A DNA stretch of 64,000 nucleotides from the NCBI RefSeq assembly GCF_000331735.1, contig NC_020126.1, forward strand, positions 9,489,501 to 9,553,500, written 5' to 3'. A model generated the notes under the pieces. It did not search any database. It was not told where the DNA came from and was given only the letters and a program-made list of their open reading frames with translations. Each line of letters begins with the position of its first letter. The stretch's first letter is position 1. This DNA comes from Myxococcus stipitatus DSM 14675. GTDB lineage: Bacteria; Myxococcota; Myxococcia; Myxococcales; Myxococcaceae. Both the position numbers and the translations under genes were made by a program. Of the stretch, positions 17,688-26,595 are shown one piece after another.

Positions 17688-18542
17688 CTACGTGTCATCG
17701 CCCCCATCGTCCTCGGCAGCCTCCGCGCTGGCGGCGGGAGCACGGCCCAGGAGCCGGTCAATGTCTCCGCGCGCGTCGCTGGCCTCAGCGCCGGAGATGC
17801 GACCCACCGACTCGAGCTGGTCCACAATCCAGTGCGCCCGCTTCCACAGCGCGCGAGAGCCCGAGGACGGTGAGCGCTTCCGAGGCGCCGGCAGCATCGC
17901 CGCGAGGATGGCCCCCTGCCCGATGGAGAGCTGCGACGCGGACACCCCGAAGTGCTCACGCGCCCCTGCCTCGATTCCGTAGACGCCGTTCCCCCACTCG
18001 ATGACGTTGAGGTACAGCGTGAGGATGCGCTTCTTCGTGAGCGCGTCCTCCAACCTGCGCGCCAGCACCAACTCCTTCGCCTTGCGGAACAAGCTCCGGT
18101 CCGTGGACAGCCAGAGGTTCTTCGCGAGCTGCTGGGTGATGGTCGAGGCCCCTCGCCCCAGCTTCCCCTTCTCCCACGCCTCCTCCAGCGCCCGACGCAC
18201 CTCCGTCGTGTCCAGCCCCTCGTGCCCGTAGAAGCCCGCGTCCTCCGACACCAACACCGAGGCTACCGCCGTCTTCGAGACCGCCCCCAACGAAACCCAG
18301 TGCTGCCGCCGCCGGACCTTCTTGCCCGCCTCGCGAGCCTCCTCGGCCCGCTTGTCCATCAGCGCCGTCGACTTCGGATTCTCCCGCTCGAAGGCCGTCG
18401 CCTCCGGCAGCGTGACGTACTCATACACACCGAAGCCCAGCAGCAGCACCACGCCCGCGAGCAGCACCTTGAAACGCCACGCCTTGCGGCGCGGCGGCGC
18501 CACGACGGCAGACGGCTCGGGACGTCCATCCAGGGTCGACAT
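17688..18542 (-). CDS. mtgA: Monofunctional biosynthetic peptidoglycan transglycosylase (GT51)
   Basis: 284 residues from the ATG giving MSTLDGRPEP; an upstream in-frame start would add 16 unlikely residues. One N-terminal membrane span (~22-40) anchors the enzyme with its catalytic domain in the periplasm. GT51 motifs are present: SEDAGFYGHEG with the catalytic Glu, RGASTITQQLAKNL and the KKRILTLYLNVIEWG block. There is no transpeptidase domain, hence the MtgA type. It polymerises lipid II into glycan strands. It follows the histidine kinase gene by 51 bases on the same strand. The acidic C-terminal tail (AAEDDGGDD) is a local addition. Confidence 0.92.
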   Translation of the reverse strand: MSTLDGRPEPSAVVAPPRRKAWRFKVLLAGVVLLLGFGVYEYVTLPEATAFERENPKSTALMDKRAEEAREAGKKVRRRQHWVSLGAVSKTAVASVLVSEDAGFYGHEGLDTTEVRRALEEAWEKGKLGRGASTITQQLAKNLWLSTDRSLFRKAKELVLARRLEDALTKKRILTLYLNVIEWGNGVYGIEAGAREHFGVSASQLSIGQGAILAAMLPAPRKRSPSSGSRALWKRAHWIVDQLESVGRISGAEASDARGDIDRLLGRAPAASAEAAEDDGGDDT

Positions 18543-18593
18543 CGGCGCCGTGCATAGCACGCCCCCGTGCCCGGTTCCCCAGCGAGCCACCCC

Positions 18594-20726
18594 TCAAGCG
18601 CCAGCCCGAGGCAACGTGTCCGCGTCCGCCCCCTCGAGCGACAGCCCCGGCTCCACCGGAAGCTCCAGCACGAAGGAAGACCCCGCCCCTTCCGTGCTCG
18701 CCACCTGGATGGAGCCCCCATGCGCCTCCGCGATGCGCCGGGTGAGGTACAGCCCCAGCCCCAATCCCCCATACTCGTGCGAGGAGACCGCGCGCTCGAA
18801 GGGGCCGAAGATGCGCTCCCGAGCCTCCGCCGGAATCCCGATGCCCCGGTCCGTCACCACCACCCGCGCGCGCCGCCCCACCTGGCTCAGCGCCACGTCC
18901 ACCTCCGCTCCCGCGCCGAACTTGAGCGCGTTCGCCAACAGGTTGGAGAGCGCCTGCTCCACGCGCCCCCGGTCCAACCACCCGCGCACCCGCCCACCCG
19001 ACGCCGTCATCCGCAGCGTGCTGCCAGCGCGCGCCGCCTCCGCCGAGTAGCGCTCCAGCACCTCCTCCACCAGCGCGGTGAGGTCCACCCACTCGCGCCG
19101 CAGCTCCGGCCCCCCGGTCTTGAACAGGCTGACATCCAGCACGTTCTCCACCAGCCGCGTGAGCCGCCGCCCCTGCTGGGAGATGGACTCCAATCGCTCC
19201 ATCACGAAGCGGTCCACCCCGGCCCGCAGCACCAACAACCCCATCAAGCCCTGCACTCGCAACGTGAGCGTGGCCAGCGGCGTGCGCAGCTCATGCGCCG
19301 CCACCGAGATGAAGTCCTCGCGAACCGCGATGGCCGCACGCGCCTCCTCCAGGAGCCGCGCGTTCTCCAGCGCCATCGAGCACCGCCGCGCCACATCCTC
19401 CGCCAGCACCTGCTCCTTGCGTCCGCGAGCCCCCCGCCCCAGCTCCATCGCCAGCGCGCCCACCTCCACCCCGCGCACCCGCAACGGCACCAGCACCCCC
19501 GAGCCCTCCGCGCCCTCCCACGCCCGACTCTCCGACGGCAGCGGAGGAAACCACCCGCGCAGCCCCGCCTCGCGCTCGGCCGTCCACCCCTCCGCGGCCA
19601 CGCGCTCCACCACGCCATTCCCGTCGCGCAGCCAGATGGCCGCCCCCGCCGCCACCTCCGGGACCAGCAGCCGCGTCACCCGAGACAACGCCCCCCGCCC
19701 ATCCGGCGACTCGGCCAGCACCGCACCCACCGTGGCCAGCACCCGCTGCGCCGTCTCCGCGCGCCGCCGCTCCGACACCACCGCCGCCACCGTCAGCGCG
19801 GACAGGCTGAGCACCGCGAGGAACACCTGCACGGACAACACCCGCTCGGACACCGACACCGTCAGCTCACCGAAGGGCCCTCGCCCCAGGCGCGTGTACT
19901 CCACCGCCACCGCGCTCATCACCGCGGACGCGCTCGCCGCCCCGCGCGCCCCCAAGCGCAGCGCCGCGGCGATGACCAATGGAAACGCCGCATAGGGCAG
20001 CGTGGTGGACACCGCCGCGGAGCCCGATGGCGACTCCCCTTGGAAGACAAGCACCCCCACCGCGAACACGAGCAACAACAAGACATACGACTCCAGCCGC
20101 CGCCTCGGGGGAGAGGACCGCTTGCCCACCGGCCACCACGTCAGCACCAGCGGCGCCACCAGCACCGTGCCCAGCGCGTCACTCAGCCACCAGACCAACC
20201 CCTCCCGCCAGAACGACACCAGGCCCAGCCACGTCGTCGCGCCCAGCGCGCCCAGCAACGCGCTCGGCAGCACGCCGATGGCGGCCCCCAGGAACAGCAG
20301 CCCCGTGACGTCCTGCACGCGACGGAAGCGGATGTCTCCCCCCGGCCAGCGCGACATCAGCGCGGCCCCCAGCCAGGTGCGCAGCAGATTGCCCACCGCC
20401 CACGTCACGGCCAGACCCCAGGGCCGTCCCATGGCCAGCTCGGAACACACCTCCACCGCGAACACGGCGAACAGCAGCGTGGGCCACATGCTCCGCGGGG
20501 AGCGCAGCAGGAACGCCAGCGTCATCCCCGCGGGCAGCCAGAGGATGGCCCCGCTGAAGGGCGGAAACACGAAGTGGGCGCTGATGACCTTCAGGGCCTC
20601 GAAGGACACCGCGAGCAGTACCGCGCGCTCCCAGCCGGCGCGCCCCAGCGTGAGTGACATTCCCACCCCCACCGCAAGGTAACCAGCACGCAAGCGGAAG
20701 CCGGGCCCAAGGCGGAGGAGCAGCAA
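18594..20726 (-). CDS. MASE1-GAF sensor histidine kinase
   Basis: 710 residues. About eight hydrophobic helices fill residues ~12-300 and include the WLPAGMTLAFLL segment characteristic of the MASE1 sensor domain. A GAF-like region follows (~345-455). The HisKA H-box AAHELRTPL has its phosphoacceptor at ~H478. The ATPase has N box NLLANALKFG, G1 DRGIGIPAE and G2 GGLGLGLYL. No receiver domain is fused and no response regulator is adjacent, so it is an orphan kinase. Ligand unknown. Placement directly upstream of mtgA may mean co-transcription. Confidence 0.9.
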   Translation of the reverse strand: MLLLRLGPGFRLRAGYLAVGVGMSLTLGRAGWERAVLLAVSFEALKVISAHFVFPPFSGAILWLPAGMTLAFLLRSPRSMWPTLLFAVFAVEVCSELAMGRPWGLAVTWAVGNLLRTWLGAALMSRWPGGDIRFRRVQDVTGLLFLGAAIGVLPSALLGALGATTWLGLVSFWREGLVWWLSDALGTVLVAPLVLTWWPVGKRSSPPRRRLESYVLLLLVFAVGVLVFQGESPSGSAAVSTTLPYAAFPLVIAAALRLGARGAASASAVMSAVAVEYTRLGRGPFGELTVSVSERVLSVQVFLAVLSLSALTVAAVVSERRRAETAQRVLATVGAVLAESPDGRGALSRVTRLLVPEVAAGAAIWLRDGNGVVERVAAEGWTAEREAGLRGWFPPLPSESRAWEGAEGSGVLVPLRVRGVEVGALAMELGRGARGRKEQVLAEDVARRCSMALENARLLEEARAAIAVREDFISVAAHELRTPLATLTLRVQGLMGLLVLRAGVDRFVMERLESISQQGRRLTRLVENVLDVSLFKTGGPELRREWVDLTALVEEVLERYSAEAARAGSTLRMTASGGRVRGWLDRGRVEQALSNLLANALKFGAGAEVDVALSQVGRRARVVVTDRGIGIPAEARERIFGPFERAVSSHEYGGLGLGLYLTRRIAEAHGGSIQVASTEGAGSSFVLELPVEPGLSLEGADADTLPRAGA

Positions 20727-20797
20727 GGCCCCTGGCCGTCATGTCCACCTCCGTGCGCTCGCGACGCGGGAGACAGGCGCCCGTGCGCCCCTCCCGC

Positions 20798-20803
20798 TAG
20801 ACT
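20798..20803 (+). promoter_or_regulatory. Candidate -10 element TAGACT of a leaderless transcript
   Basis: TAGACT ends 11 bases before the GTG start at 20815. No Shine-Dalgarno-like sequence lies between them. A transcript starting seven bases after the hexamer would have only ~5 untranslated bases. No convincing -35 is visible. Confidence 0.35.
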
Positions 20804-20814
20804 GCCTTTGCCCC

Positions 20815-21384
20815 GTGCCCTTCGCCTACTTCGACAGTCTCCCCCCCGACCAACAGCGCGCCTATCGGATGAGCGATGGAGTGAGCACCCTCCGGGTCAG
20901 GGCTCCCGCGGCGCTGGGCCCACTGGTCGCGGCGGTGAGAGAGGCCCTGGCCACCGGCGAGCGCCCTCCCCTGGAGCGCGCCACCGCGAAGCTGAGCGAT
21001 GCCCTGTGCGAGCGGCTGGACGTGGCCACCGTCCGAGTGGAGGTGCTCGAGGTGCGCCCCTCCACCGAGGAGGGGGAGTTGCACGGGCTCTACACCTGGG
21101 AGCCCGGGCGGCGTCCTCGGCTCCAGGTGTGGATGCGCACCGCGAAACAAGCGCGCGTGGTGGCCTTTCGCACGTACCTCCGCACATTCCTGCATGAGCT
21201 GTGTCATCACCTGGACTTCCAGCTCCTGGAGCTCCCGCATTCGTTTCACACGAATGGTTTCTTCCAGCGGGAGTCCAACCTCTTCCAGCAATTGGTACCC
21301 CGCGCCATGCCGCGAGGCGGCGAAACACAAAAAGCACGCGCGAGAAACAGAAAGGGTGTGGCGGACGACACCCCACCCCGCTGA
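20815..21384 (+). CDS. Small HExxH metallopeptidase-like protein
   Basis: 189 residues, GTG start. The zincin motif HELCHHLD is at ~126-133 with a downstream HTNGFFQRES, where the His and Glu resemble the extended HExxHxxG/E layouts of minigluzincin/WLM-type peptidases. There is no signal peptide, so it is cytoplasmic or released by lysis. The C terminus is basic and disordered. No ribosome binding site precedes the start, consistent with a leaderless mRNA. It precedes a zinc aminopeptidase by 72 bases on the same strand. The specific family and substrate are not recognised. Confidence 0.65.
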   Translation: MPFAYFDSLPPDQQRAYRMSDGVSTLRVRAPAALGPLVAAVREALATGERPPLERATAKLSDALCERLDVATVRVEVLEVRPSTEEGELHGLYTWEPGRRPRLQVWMRTAKQARVVAFRTYLRTFLHELCHHLDFQLLELPHSFHTNGFFQRESNLFQQLVPRAMPRGGETQKARARNRKGVADDTPPR

Positions 21385-21440
21385 CGACGGGTTTCTTGCA
21401 TCCCGACCAACGAATTGGGAACGCGCGGCACAAGCGAGGC

Positions 21441-21446
21441 TAGATT
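21441..21446 (+). promoter_or_regulatory. Candidate -10 element TAGATT of a leaderless transcript
   Basis: TAGATT ends ten bases before the ATG at 21457, again with no ribosome binding site between (TCCGCCTCCCT is pyrimidine-rich). The spacing mirrors that of the preceding gene. Confidence 0.35.
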
Positions 21447-21456
21447 CCGCCTCCCT

Positions 21457-24009
21457 ATGGCGCACCCGACCGAAGACAAGAACTTCCGCCTCCCCACCAC
21501 CGTTCGCCCCCAGCGCTATGCGGCCACGCTGACCCTGGACCCGGGAGCGAAGTCCTTCACCGGACAGCAGACGGTGGACGTGGAGCTCTCCGCGCCCACG
21601 CGCGAAATCATCCTCCACGCCATCGCGCTGCAGGTCGGCGAGGTGATCTTCCGCTCCGGGGCCACGCAGCTCAAGCCGTCCTCCATCCGTCCGGTGGAGG
21701 CCAGCGAGACGGTGGTGCTCGGCTTCGATGCGCCCCTGCCCCAGGGCCGCGCCACGCTGGAAGTCGCCTGGAAGGGCCCCTTCACGGACGGCCTGCGCGG
21801 CATGTACCTGGCGGGCAAGGTGGTGGCCACGCAGTTCGAGGCCGCCGACGCGCGCCGCGTGTTCCCCTGCTTCGACGAGCCCGCCTTCAAGGCGAAGTGG
21901 GCCCTGAGCGTGCGCGTGCCCCAGGGGCTCGCGGTGCTGGGCAACGGCCCGGTGGTGAAGGAGGAGCAGGACGGCGCCTGGAACAAGGTGACGTTCCAGG
22001 AGACGGAGGTGCTCAGCAGCTACCTGGTCGCGCTGGTGGTGGGCCCGCTGGTGGGCACGCCCGCGCAGCTCGTGGGCGGCGTGCCGGTGCGCACCTGGTC
22101 GCTCCAGGAGAAGGGGCACCTGACGCGCTTTGGCCAGGACGTCGCGCTGGCCGTGCTCCCCAGGCTCCAGGACTACTTCGGCCTGCCGTATGCCTTCACC
22201 AAGGTGGACCAGGTGGGCATCCCGGACTTCGAGGCGGGCGCCATGGAGAACGCCGGCCTCATCACGTACCGCGAGGTGGCGCTGCTGTTGGACCCGGCCA
22301 CCGCGCCCCTGTCCGTGCAGAAGCGCGTGGCGGAGGTGGTGACGCACGAGCTGGCGCACCAGTGGTTCGGCAACTGGGTCACCATGGTGTGGTGGGACGA
22401 CCTCTGGCTCAACGAGGCCTTCGCCACGTGGATGGCCTTCAAGATTGTCGACCAGTGGCGCCCCGAGTGGCGCATGTGGCTGGACTTCGACGCGCACCGC
22501 GCCAGCGCGCTGTACCTGGACGCGCTCAAGTCCACGCACCCCATCCACGGGGAGGTGCGCAACGCGAGCGAGGCGGGCGAGAGCTTCGACGCGATTACGT
22601 ACGAGAAGGGCGGCGCGGTGCTGCGGATGATTGAAGGCTTCCTCGGCGAGGCCCCCTTCCGTGAAGGCATCCGCCTCTACATGCGCAAGCACGCGCGCGC
22701 CAACGCGGTGAAGGAGGACTTGTGGAACGCGCTGGGTGAAGCCGCCCGGCAGCCCGTGGAGGAGCTGGCCACGGCGTGGGTGGGCCAGAGCGGCTTCCCC
22801 CTGGTGACGGCGAGCGTGAACGGGCACGAGGTGACGCTGTCGCAGCAGCGCTTCTATTCGGAGCCCGGCGTGGAGAGCGCGGAGAAGTGGCCGGTGCCCA
22901 TGGTGCTGCGCTACCAGGACGGCTCCGGCGTGCGCGAGCAGCGCGTGCTCCTGCGCGACAAGCAGGCGAAGGTGACGCTGGAGGGCTCCGGCGCGGTGAA
23001 GTGGCTGTGCGCCAACGCGGGCTCCACGGGCTTCTACCGCGTGAACTACGACAAGGCGACGCTGGCGGGGCTGGCCGCGAACCTGGGCGCGCTGGAGCCC
23101 GCGGAGCGCATCTCGCTGCTGGCGGACCAGTGGGCGCTGGTGCGCTCGGGGCGCGCGTCGGTGGCGGACCTGTTGGACCTGGCGGCCCGCTTCGGCGACG
23201 AAGAGGACGACTCCGTCCTGGACGAGCTGGTGGGACGGTTGGCCTACGTCGAGGGCCGGCTGGTGGACGGCGAAGACCAGGCGCGCCTGCGCGCATGGGT
23301 GGAGCGGCTCCTGGGCCCGAGCCTGAAGAAGCTGGGCTGGCAGGCGACGTCCAGTGAGTCGGACGCGGTGAAGCTGCGGCGCGCGGCGCTGGTGCGCGCG
23401 GTGGGTGGCCTTGCGCGCAGCCCGGACGCGCTCGCGGAGGCCCGTCCGCGCGTGGCGCGCATGCTCAAGGGAGAGCGGGACGCGCTGGAGCCCAACCTGC
23501 TCGATGCCTCGGTGGCGATGGTGGCGCGCGCCGGCGACGCGGCCCTGTTCGACACGTTCCTCCAGAAGGTGCCCGGAGAGCCGGACCCGGCCACGCAGCG
23601 CCGCTACCTGATGGCGCTCACCGCGTTCGAGGAGCCCTCGCTGACCACTCGCGCGCAGGACCTGCTCTTCAGCGAGACGGTGAAGACGCAGGACGTGGCC
23701 GGCTTCGTGTCGGGCCTCCTGGCCAACCGCACCGGGCACGATGCGTGGTGGGCGCGGATGCGCAAGCAGTGGAAGGACGTCATCGCCCGCACGGGCGGCG
23801 CGCCCATGCTGCTGCGGCGAATCGTGGAGGCGCTGGGCATGCTGCGCACGCGCGCGGACCTGGAGGCGGTGAAGGTGCTGCTGAAGGACCACCCGGTCAG
23901 CGAGGCGCAGCAGGCCACCGCGCAGACGCTGGAGCGGCTGGCGCAGGACGTGGAGCTGCTCGAGCGCTGCGGGCCCGAGGTCTCCGCGTGGCTCGAGCGT
24001 CAGGCCTGA
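21457..24009 (+). CDS. M1 family zinc aminopeptidase
   Basis: 850 residues, typical M1 length. The exopeptidase motif GAMEN is at 261-265. The zinc site HELAHQWFGNWVT has ligands H297 and H301, and the third ligand Glu is at ~320 in LWLNEAFATW. The C-terminal ~330 residues are the ERAP1-like helical repeat domain. No signal peptide is present, so it acts in the cytoplasm removing N-terminal residues from peptides. The start MAHPTEDKNF is preferred over an in-frame upstream codon because it matches the family N terminus (FRLPTTVRPQRY). The next gene follows after six bases, implying translational coupling. Confidence 0.93.
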   Translation: MAHPTEDKNFRLPTTVRPQRYAATLTLDPGAKSFTGQQTVDVELSAPTREIILHAIALQVGEVIFRSGATQLKPSSIRPVEASETVVLGFDAPLPQGRATLEVAWKGPFTDGLRGMYLAGKVVATQFEAADARRVFPCFDEPAFKAKWALSVRVPQGLAVLGNGPVVKEEQDGAWNKVTFQETEVLSSYLVALVVGPLVGTPAQLVGGVPVRTWSLQEKGHLTRFGQDVALAVLPRLQDYFGLPYAFTKVDQVGIPDFEAGAMENAGLITYREVALLLDPATAPLSVQKRVAEVVTHELAHQWFGNWVTMVWWDDLWLNEAFATWMAFKIVDQWRPEWRMWLDFDAHRASALYLDALKSTHPIHGEVRNASEAGESFDAITYEKGGAVLRMIEGFLGEAPFREGIRLYMRKHARANAVKEDLWNALGEAARQPVEELATAWVGQSGFPLVTASVNGHEVTLSQQRFYSEPGVESAEKWPVPMVLRYQDGSGVREQRVLLRDKQAKVTLEGSGAVKWLCANAGSTGFYRVNYDKATLAGLAANLGALEPAERISLLADQWALVRSGRASVADLLDLAARFGDEEDDSVLDELVGRLAYVEGRLVDGEDQARLRAWVERLLGPSLKKLGWQATSSESDAVKLRRAALVRAVGGLARSPDALAEARPRVARMLKGERDALEPNLLDASVAMVARAGDAALFDTFLQKVPGEPDPATQRRYLMALTAFEEPSLTTRAQDLLFSETVKTQDVAGFVSGLLANRTGHDAWWARMRKQWKDVIARTGGAPMLLRRIVEALGMLRTRADLEAVKVLLKDHPVSEAQQATAQTLERLAQDVELLERCGPEVSAWLERQA

Positions 24010-24015
24010 TGTCCC

Positions 24016-25371
24016 ATGAAGACCACCCTGACGCCCTCCAGCCTCTCCGGCGCGCGTGAGTCCCTCCGTCGCGCCAACGAGGAGCTCGCCCGTGCGTACC
24101 CGGGCGAGTCGCCTCGTCGCCAGCCCGTGCATGTCGTCTATGGCGGGGCCCACCTCTTCCGCGCGGAGTCGGCACGGAAGCTGGGGGACCTGGCGCTCGC
24201 GGCGATGAAGGACTACGCGCCGGACTCGGCGGAGCTGGCCCACGGCCTGGGCCTCCCCCAGCGCGGGCGCTTCGCCCAGCGCGTCTATGAGCGGGTGCAG
24301 GAGAAGCTCAAGCGCGAGCCGGTGGAGGACTACCGCATCGACTTCGAGGACGGCTACGGCCACCGCCCCGACGCGGAGGAGGACGCCCACGCCGTCGCCG
24401 CCGCGAAGGAGATGGCGCGGGGGCTGGAGCTGGGCGCGCTGCCGCCGTTCACCGGCATCCGGGTGAAGTCCTTCACGGAGGAGCTCTTCGAGCGCTCCTC
24501 TCGCACGCTGGACCTCTTCGTCACCACGTTGCTGGAGCACAGCGGTGGCAGGTTGCCCCCGTCCTTCGTCGTCACGCTGCCCAAGGTGTCCCTGCCCGAG
24601 CAGGTGGCGGCGCTCGCGCGCATCCTGGAGGTGCTGGAGCAGGGGCACGGGCTCACGCGCGGGGCGCTGGGGCTGGAGCTGATGGTGGAGACGCCCCAGG
24701 CCCTCTTCGACCGCGAGGGGAAGATGAACCTGCAGGCGCTGGTGTCCGCGGGCGAGGGCCGCTGCGGCGCCGTGCACCTGGGCTTGTATGACTACACCGC
24801 CGCGCTGAACGTCAGCGCGCATGTGCAGAGCATGCTGCACCCCGCCTGCGACTTCCTGCGTGACTTCGTGCAGGCGGCGCTCGCGGGCACGGGCGTGCAG
24901 TTGTCCGACGGCGTCACCAACGTGATGCCGGTGCCCCCGCATCGCAGGCAAGGCGACGAGCCGCTCCTGCCCACGCAGCTGAGGGAGAACAGCGAGGCGG
25001 TGCAGCGAGTGTGGCAGCTCACCTACCGGCACATCCGCCACTCGCTGGAGCGCGGCTGGTATCAGGGCTGGGACCTGCACCCCGCCCAGTTCCCGGTGCG
25101 CTACGCGGCCGTCTACGCCTTCTTCCTCGAGGGCCTGGACGCGGCCACCCGCCGGCTCAAGGCCTTCATGGAGAAGGCGGCCCAGGCGACGCTGGTGGGC
25201 AACGTGTTCGACGACGCGGCCACGGGCCAGGGACTGCTCAACTTCTTCCTGCGGGGCTTGAGCTGCGGCGCGCTCACCCAGGACGAGGTGCTGGCCACCG
25301 GCCTCACCGTGGAGGAGCTGAGGACCCGCTCCTTCAGCACCATCCTCGAGTCACGCCGCTCCCGCACGTAG
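24016..25371 (+). CDS. DUF6986 / HpcH-HpaI aldolase-like protein
   Basis: 451 residues, soluble. The segment YRIDFEDGYG (~110-119) and later LELMVETPQALF resemble the citrate lyase beta/HpcH TIM-barrel fold, where acidic residues hold Mg2+. Homologous proteins are often labelled phosphoenolpyruvate kinase or DUF6986. Conserved-looking GLYDYTAALNVSAHVQ and HPAQFPVRY support the family. The true reaction is not established; a C-C lyase or PEP/oxaloacetate chemistry is expected from the fold. It is translationally coupled to the M1 aminopeptidase gene. Confidence 0.7.
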   Translation: MKTTLTPSSLSGARESLRRANEELARAYPGESPRRQPVHVVYGGAHLFRAESARKLGDLALAAMKDYAPDSAELAHGLGLPQRGRFAQRVYERVQEKLKREPVEDYRIDFEDGYGHRPDAEEDAHAVAAAKEMARGLELGALPPFTGIRVKSFTEELFERSSRTLDLFVTTLLEHSGGRLPPSFVVTLPKVSLPEQVAALARILEVLEQGHGLTRGALGLELMVETPQALFDREGKMNLQALVSAGEGRCGAVHLGLYDYTAALNVSAHVQSMLHPACDFLRDFVQAALAGTGVQLSDGVTNVMPVPPHRRQGDEPLLPTQLRENSEAVQRVWQLTYRHIRHSLERGWYQGWDLHPAQFPVRYAAVYAFFLEGLDAATRRLKAFMEKAAQATLVGNVFDDAATGQGLLNFFLRGLSCGALTQDEVLATGLTVEELRTRSFSTILESRRSRT

Positions 25372-25383
25372 GCGGCGGGAGGC

Positions 25384-26484
25384 TCACGCCTGACCGGAGG
25401 GACTCTGTTCCTCCGGCGGCGAGGACTCGGGCGCGCTCGCCGCGCGGTGGGCACGGAACCAGGCCACGTCGATGGCCGCCGCGCCCAGGAGGAACAGCAG
25501 CGGCCCCGGCTTCGCGGCGAGCCCCAGCAGTCCCCACACGGTGACGGCCCCCGCCAGGAGGAACGGCAGCATCGAGGGCACGGCCTCGCGGGCGCGAGGA
25601 ATCGCGGCCAGCAATCCGAGCGACATCAGGGCCAGGACGGCGAGCGGCGCTCCGGGGCGACTGCGGCCGGACGTCGCGTAGAAGGTGGCCGTCCGGGTGA
25701 GGTTCGGCGCCCAGCCATACTGGCTCTCCGTGGACTGGTAGCCCGTGGGCCGGCCGCTGCGGTCCACCTCCATCACCTGCCGGTCCTGGTAGCCATAGCC
25801 GCCCAGCGACGTCCACAGCTTCATCCCCGAGCCCCAGGTGAACAGCATGGACAGCGCGCACACCGCCGCGCCCGCGAGCACCCAGCGCTTCAGCCGCGTG
25901 GCCTCGGGGGAAGGCCGCAGCTCCGGGGCGGACGCGGCCGAGGCCTGGAACACGCGCCACTGCACGTAGCCCAGGACCACCGCGGCCCCGAGCCAGACGA
26001 GCGGCACCAGCCCGAGCCCCAGCGACAGGAAGGCGAAGGTGAAGGCCAGCGCCGTGAAGAGCGGGAGGAACGCGGGATGCGAGGCCATCCGCGCCAGCTT
26101 CTCCAGCGGCGCGGGGACGGGGCGGCCCGCGGCGCTCCACTCTCGAGCCCCCAGCAGCACGCTGCCCGCGAGCATCACCGCGGACCACGGCAGGCCGATG
26201 CCGCCGCCGATGATGGGGAGTATCGGCAGGAGCACGGCCGAGGCGACCAGGCCCGAGCCCAGCAGCGGCAACGAGCCCCCCGGCAAGCGCTCTCGCAGCC
26301 GAGGGTCCTCCAGGAGCGTGCGCACCGCGTGGCCCGCGGCCTCGGCGGTGCGGCGCGCGGAGTCCGCGGCCTCCTCCGCGGAGGGGATGCCCGTGAAACC
26401 GGCGGACTTCACCTCCCGGCCACAGACAGGACACGCGGTGGCGCGAGCATCGGGAAGTGGCTGACCGCAGTGCGGACACGACAT
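25384..26484 (-). CDS. Zinc-ribbon polytopic membrane protein
   Basis: 366 residues. The N terminus MSCPHCGQPLP...CPVCGRE forms a CxxC/CxxC zinc ribbon. A short linker is followed by roughly eight hydrophobic spans in two groups (~65-185 and ~220-350) separated by a charged stretch. A polar insert with tyrosines (YGYQDRQVMEV) lies between spans near residue 245. No enzymatic motif is visible and the family is not recognised. The TGA stop lies 12 bases from the stop of the convergent aldolase-like gene. Confidence 0.7.
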   Translation of the reverse strand: MSCPHCGQPLPDARATACPVCGREVKSAGFTGIPSAEEAADSARRTAEAAGHAVRTLLEDPRLRERLPGGSLPLLGSGLVASAVLLPILPIIGGGIGLPWSAVMLAGSVLLGAREWSAAGRPVPAPLEKLARMASHPAFLPLFTALAFTFAFLSLGLGLVPLVWLGAAVVLGYVQWRVFQASAASAPELRPSPEATRLKRWVLAGAAVCALSMLFTWGSGMKLWTSLGGYGYQDRQVMEVDRSGRPTGYQSTESQYGWAPNLTRTATFYATSGRSRPGAPLAVLALMSLGLLAAIPRAREAVPSMLPFLLAGAVTVWGLLGLAAKPGPLLFLLGAAAIDVAWFRAHRAASAPESSPPEEQSPSGQA

Positions 26485-26566
26485 GGCTCACTCCGGAGGA
26501 CGGCGTGGGCCTCGCAGCCTACCGCCTCCGGACGCGCGCACCACGCCTACAAGCAGGCGACACGCC

Positions 26567-26584
26567 GGGCGCCCCCTCGCGCCC
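26567..26584 (-). terminator. Short GC hairpin after the DUF2804 gene
   Basis: GGGCGC and GCGCCC flank a six-base loop, beginning 11 bases past the stop codon of the DUF2804 gene on the minus strand. No U tract. Confidence 0.35.
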
Positions 26585-26595
26585 GAGCCCTCCGC

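Noticed and set aside
20797..25080. 1427-residue open frame on the minus strand
   Set aside because: It is antisense to the zincin, M1 aminopeptidase and aldolase-like genes, is rich in Arg, His and Leu with no domain, and arises from high third-position GC.
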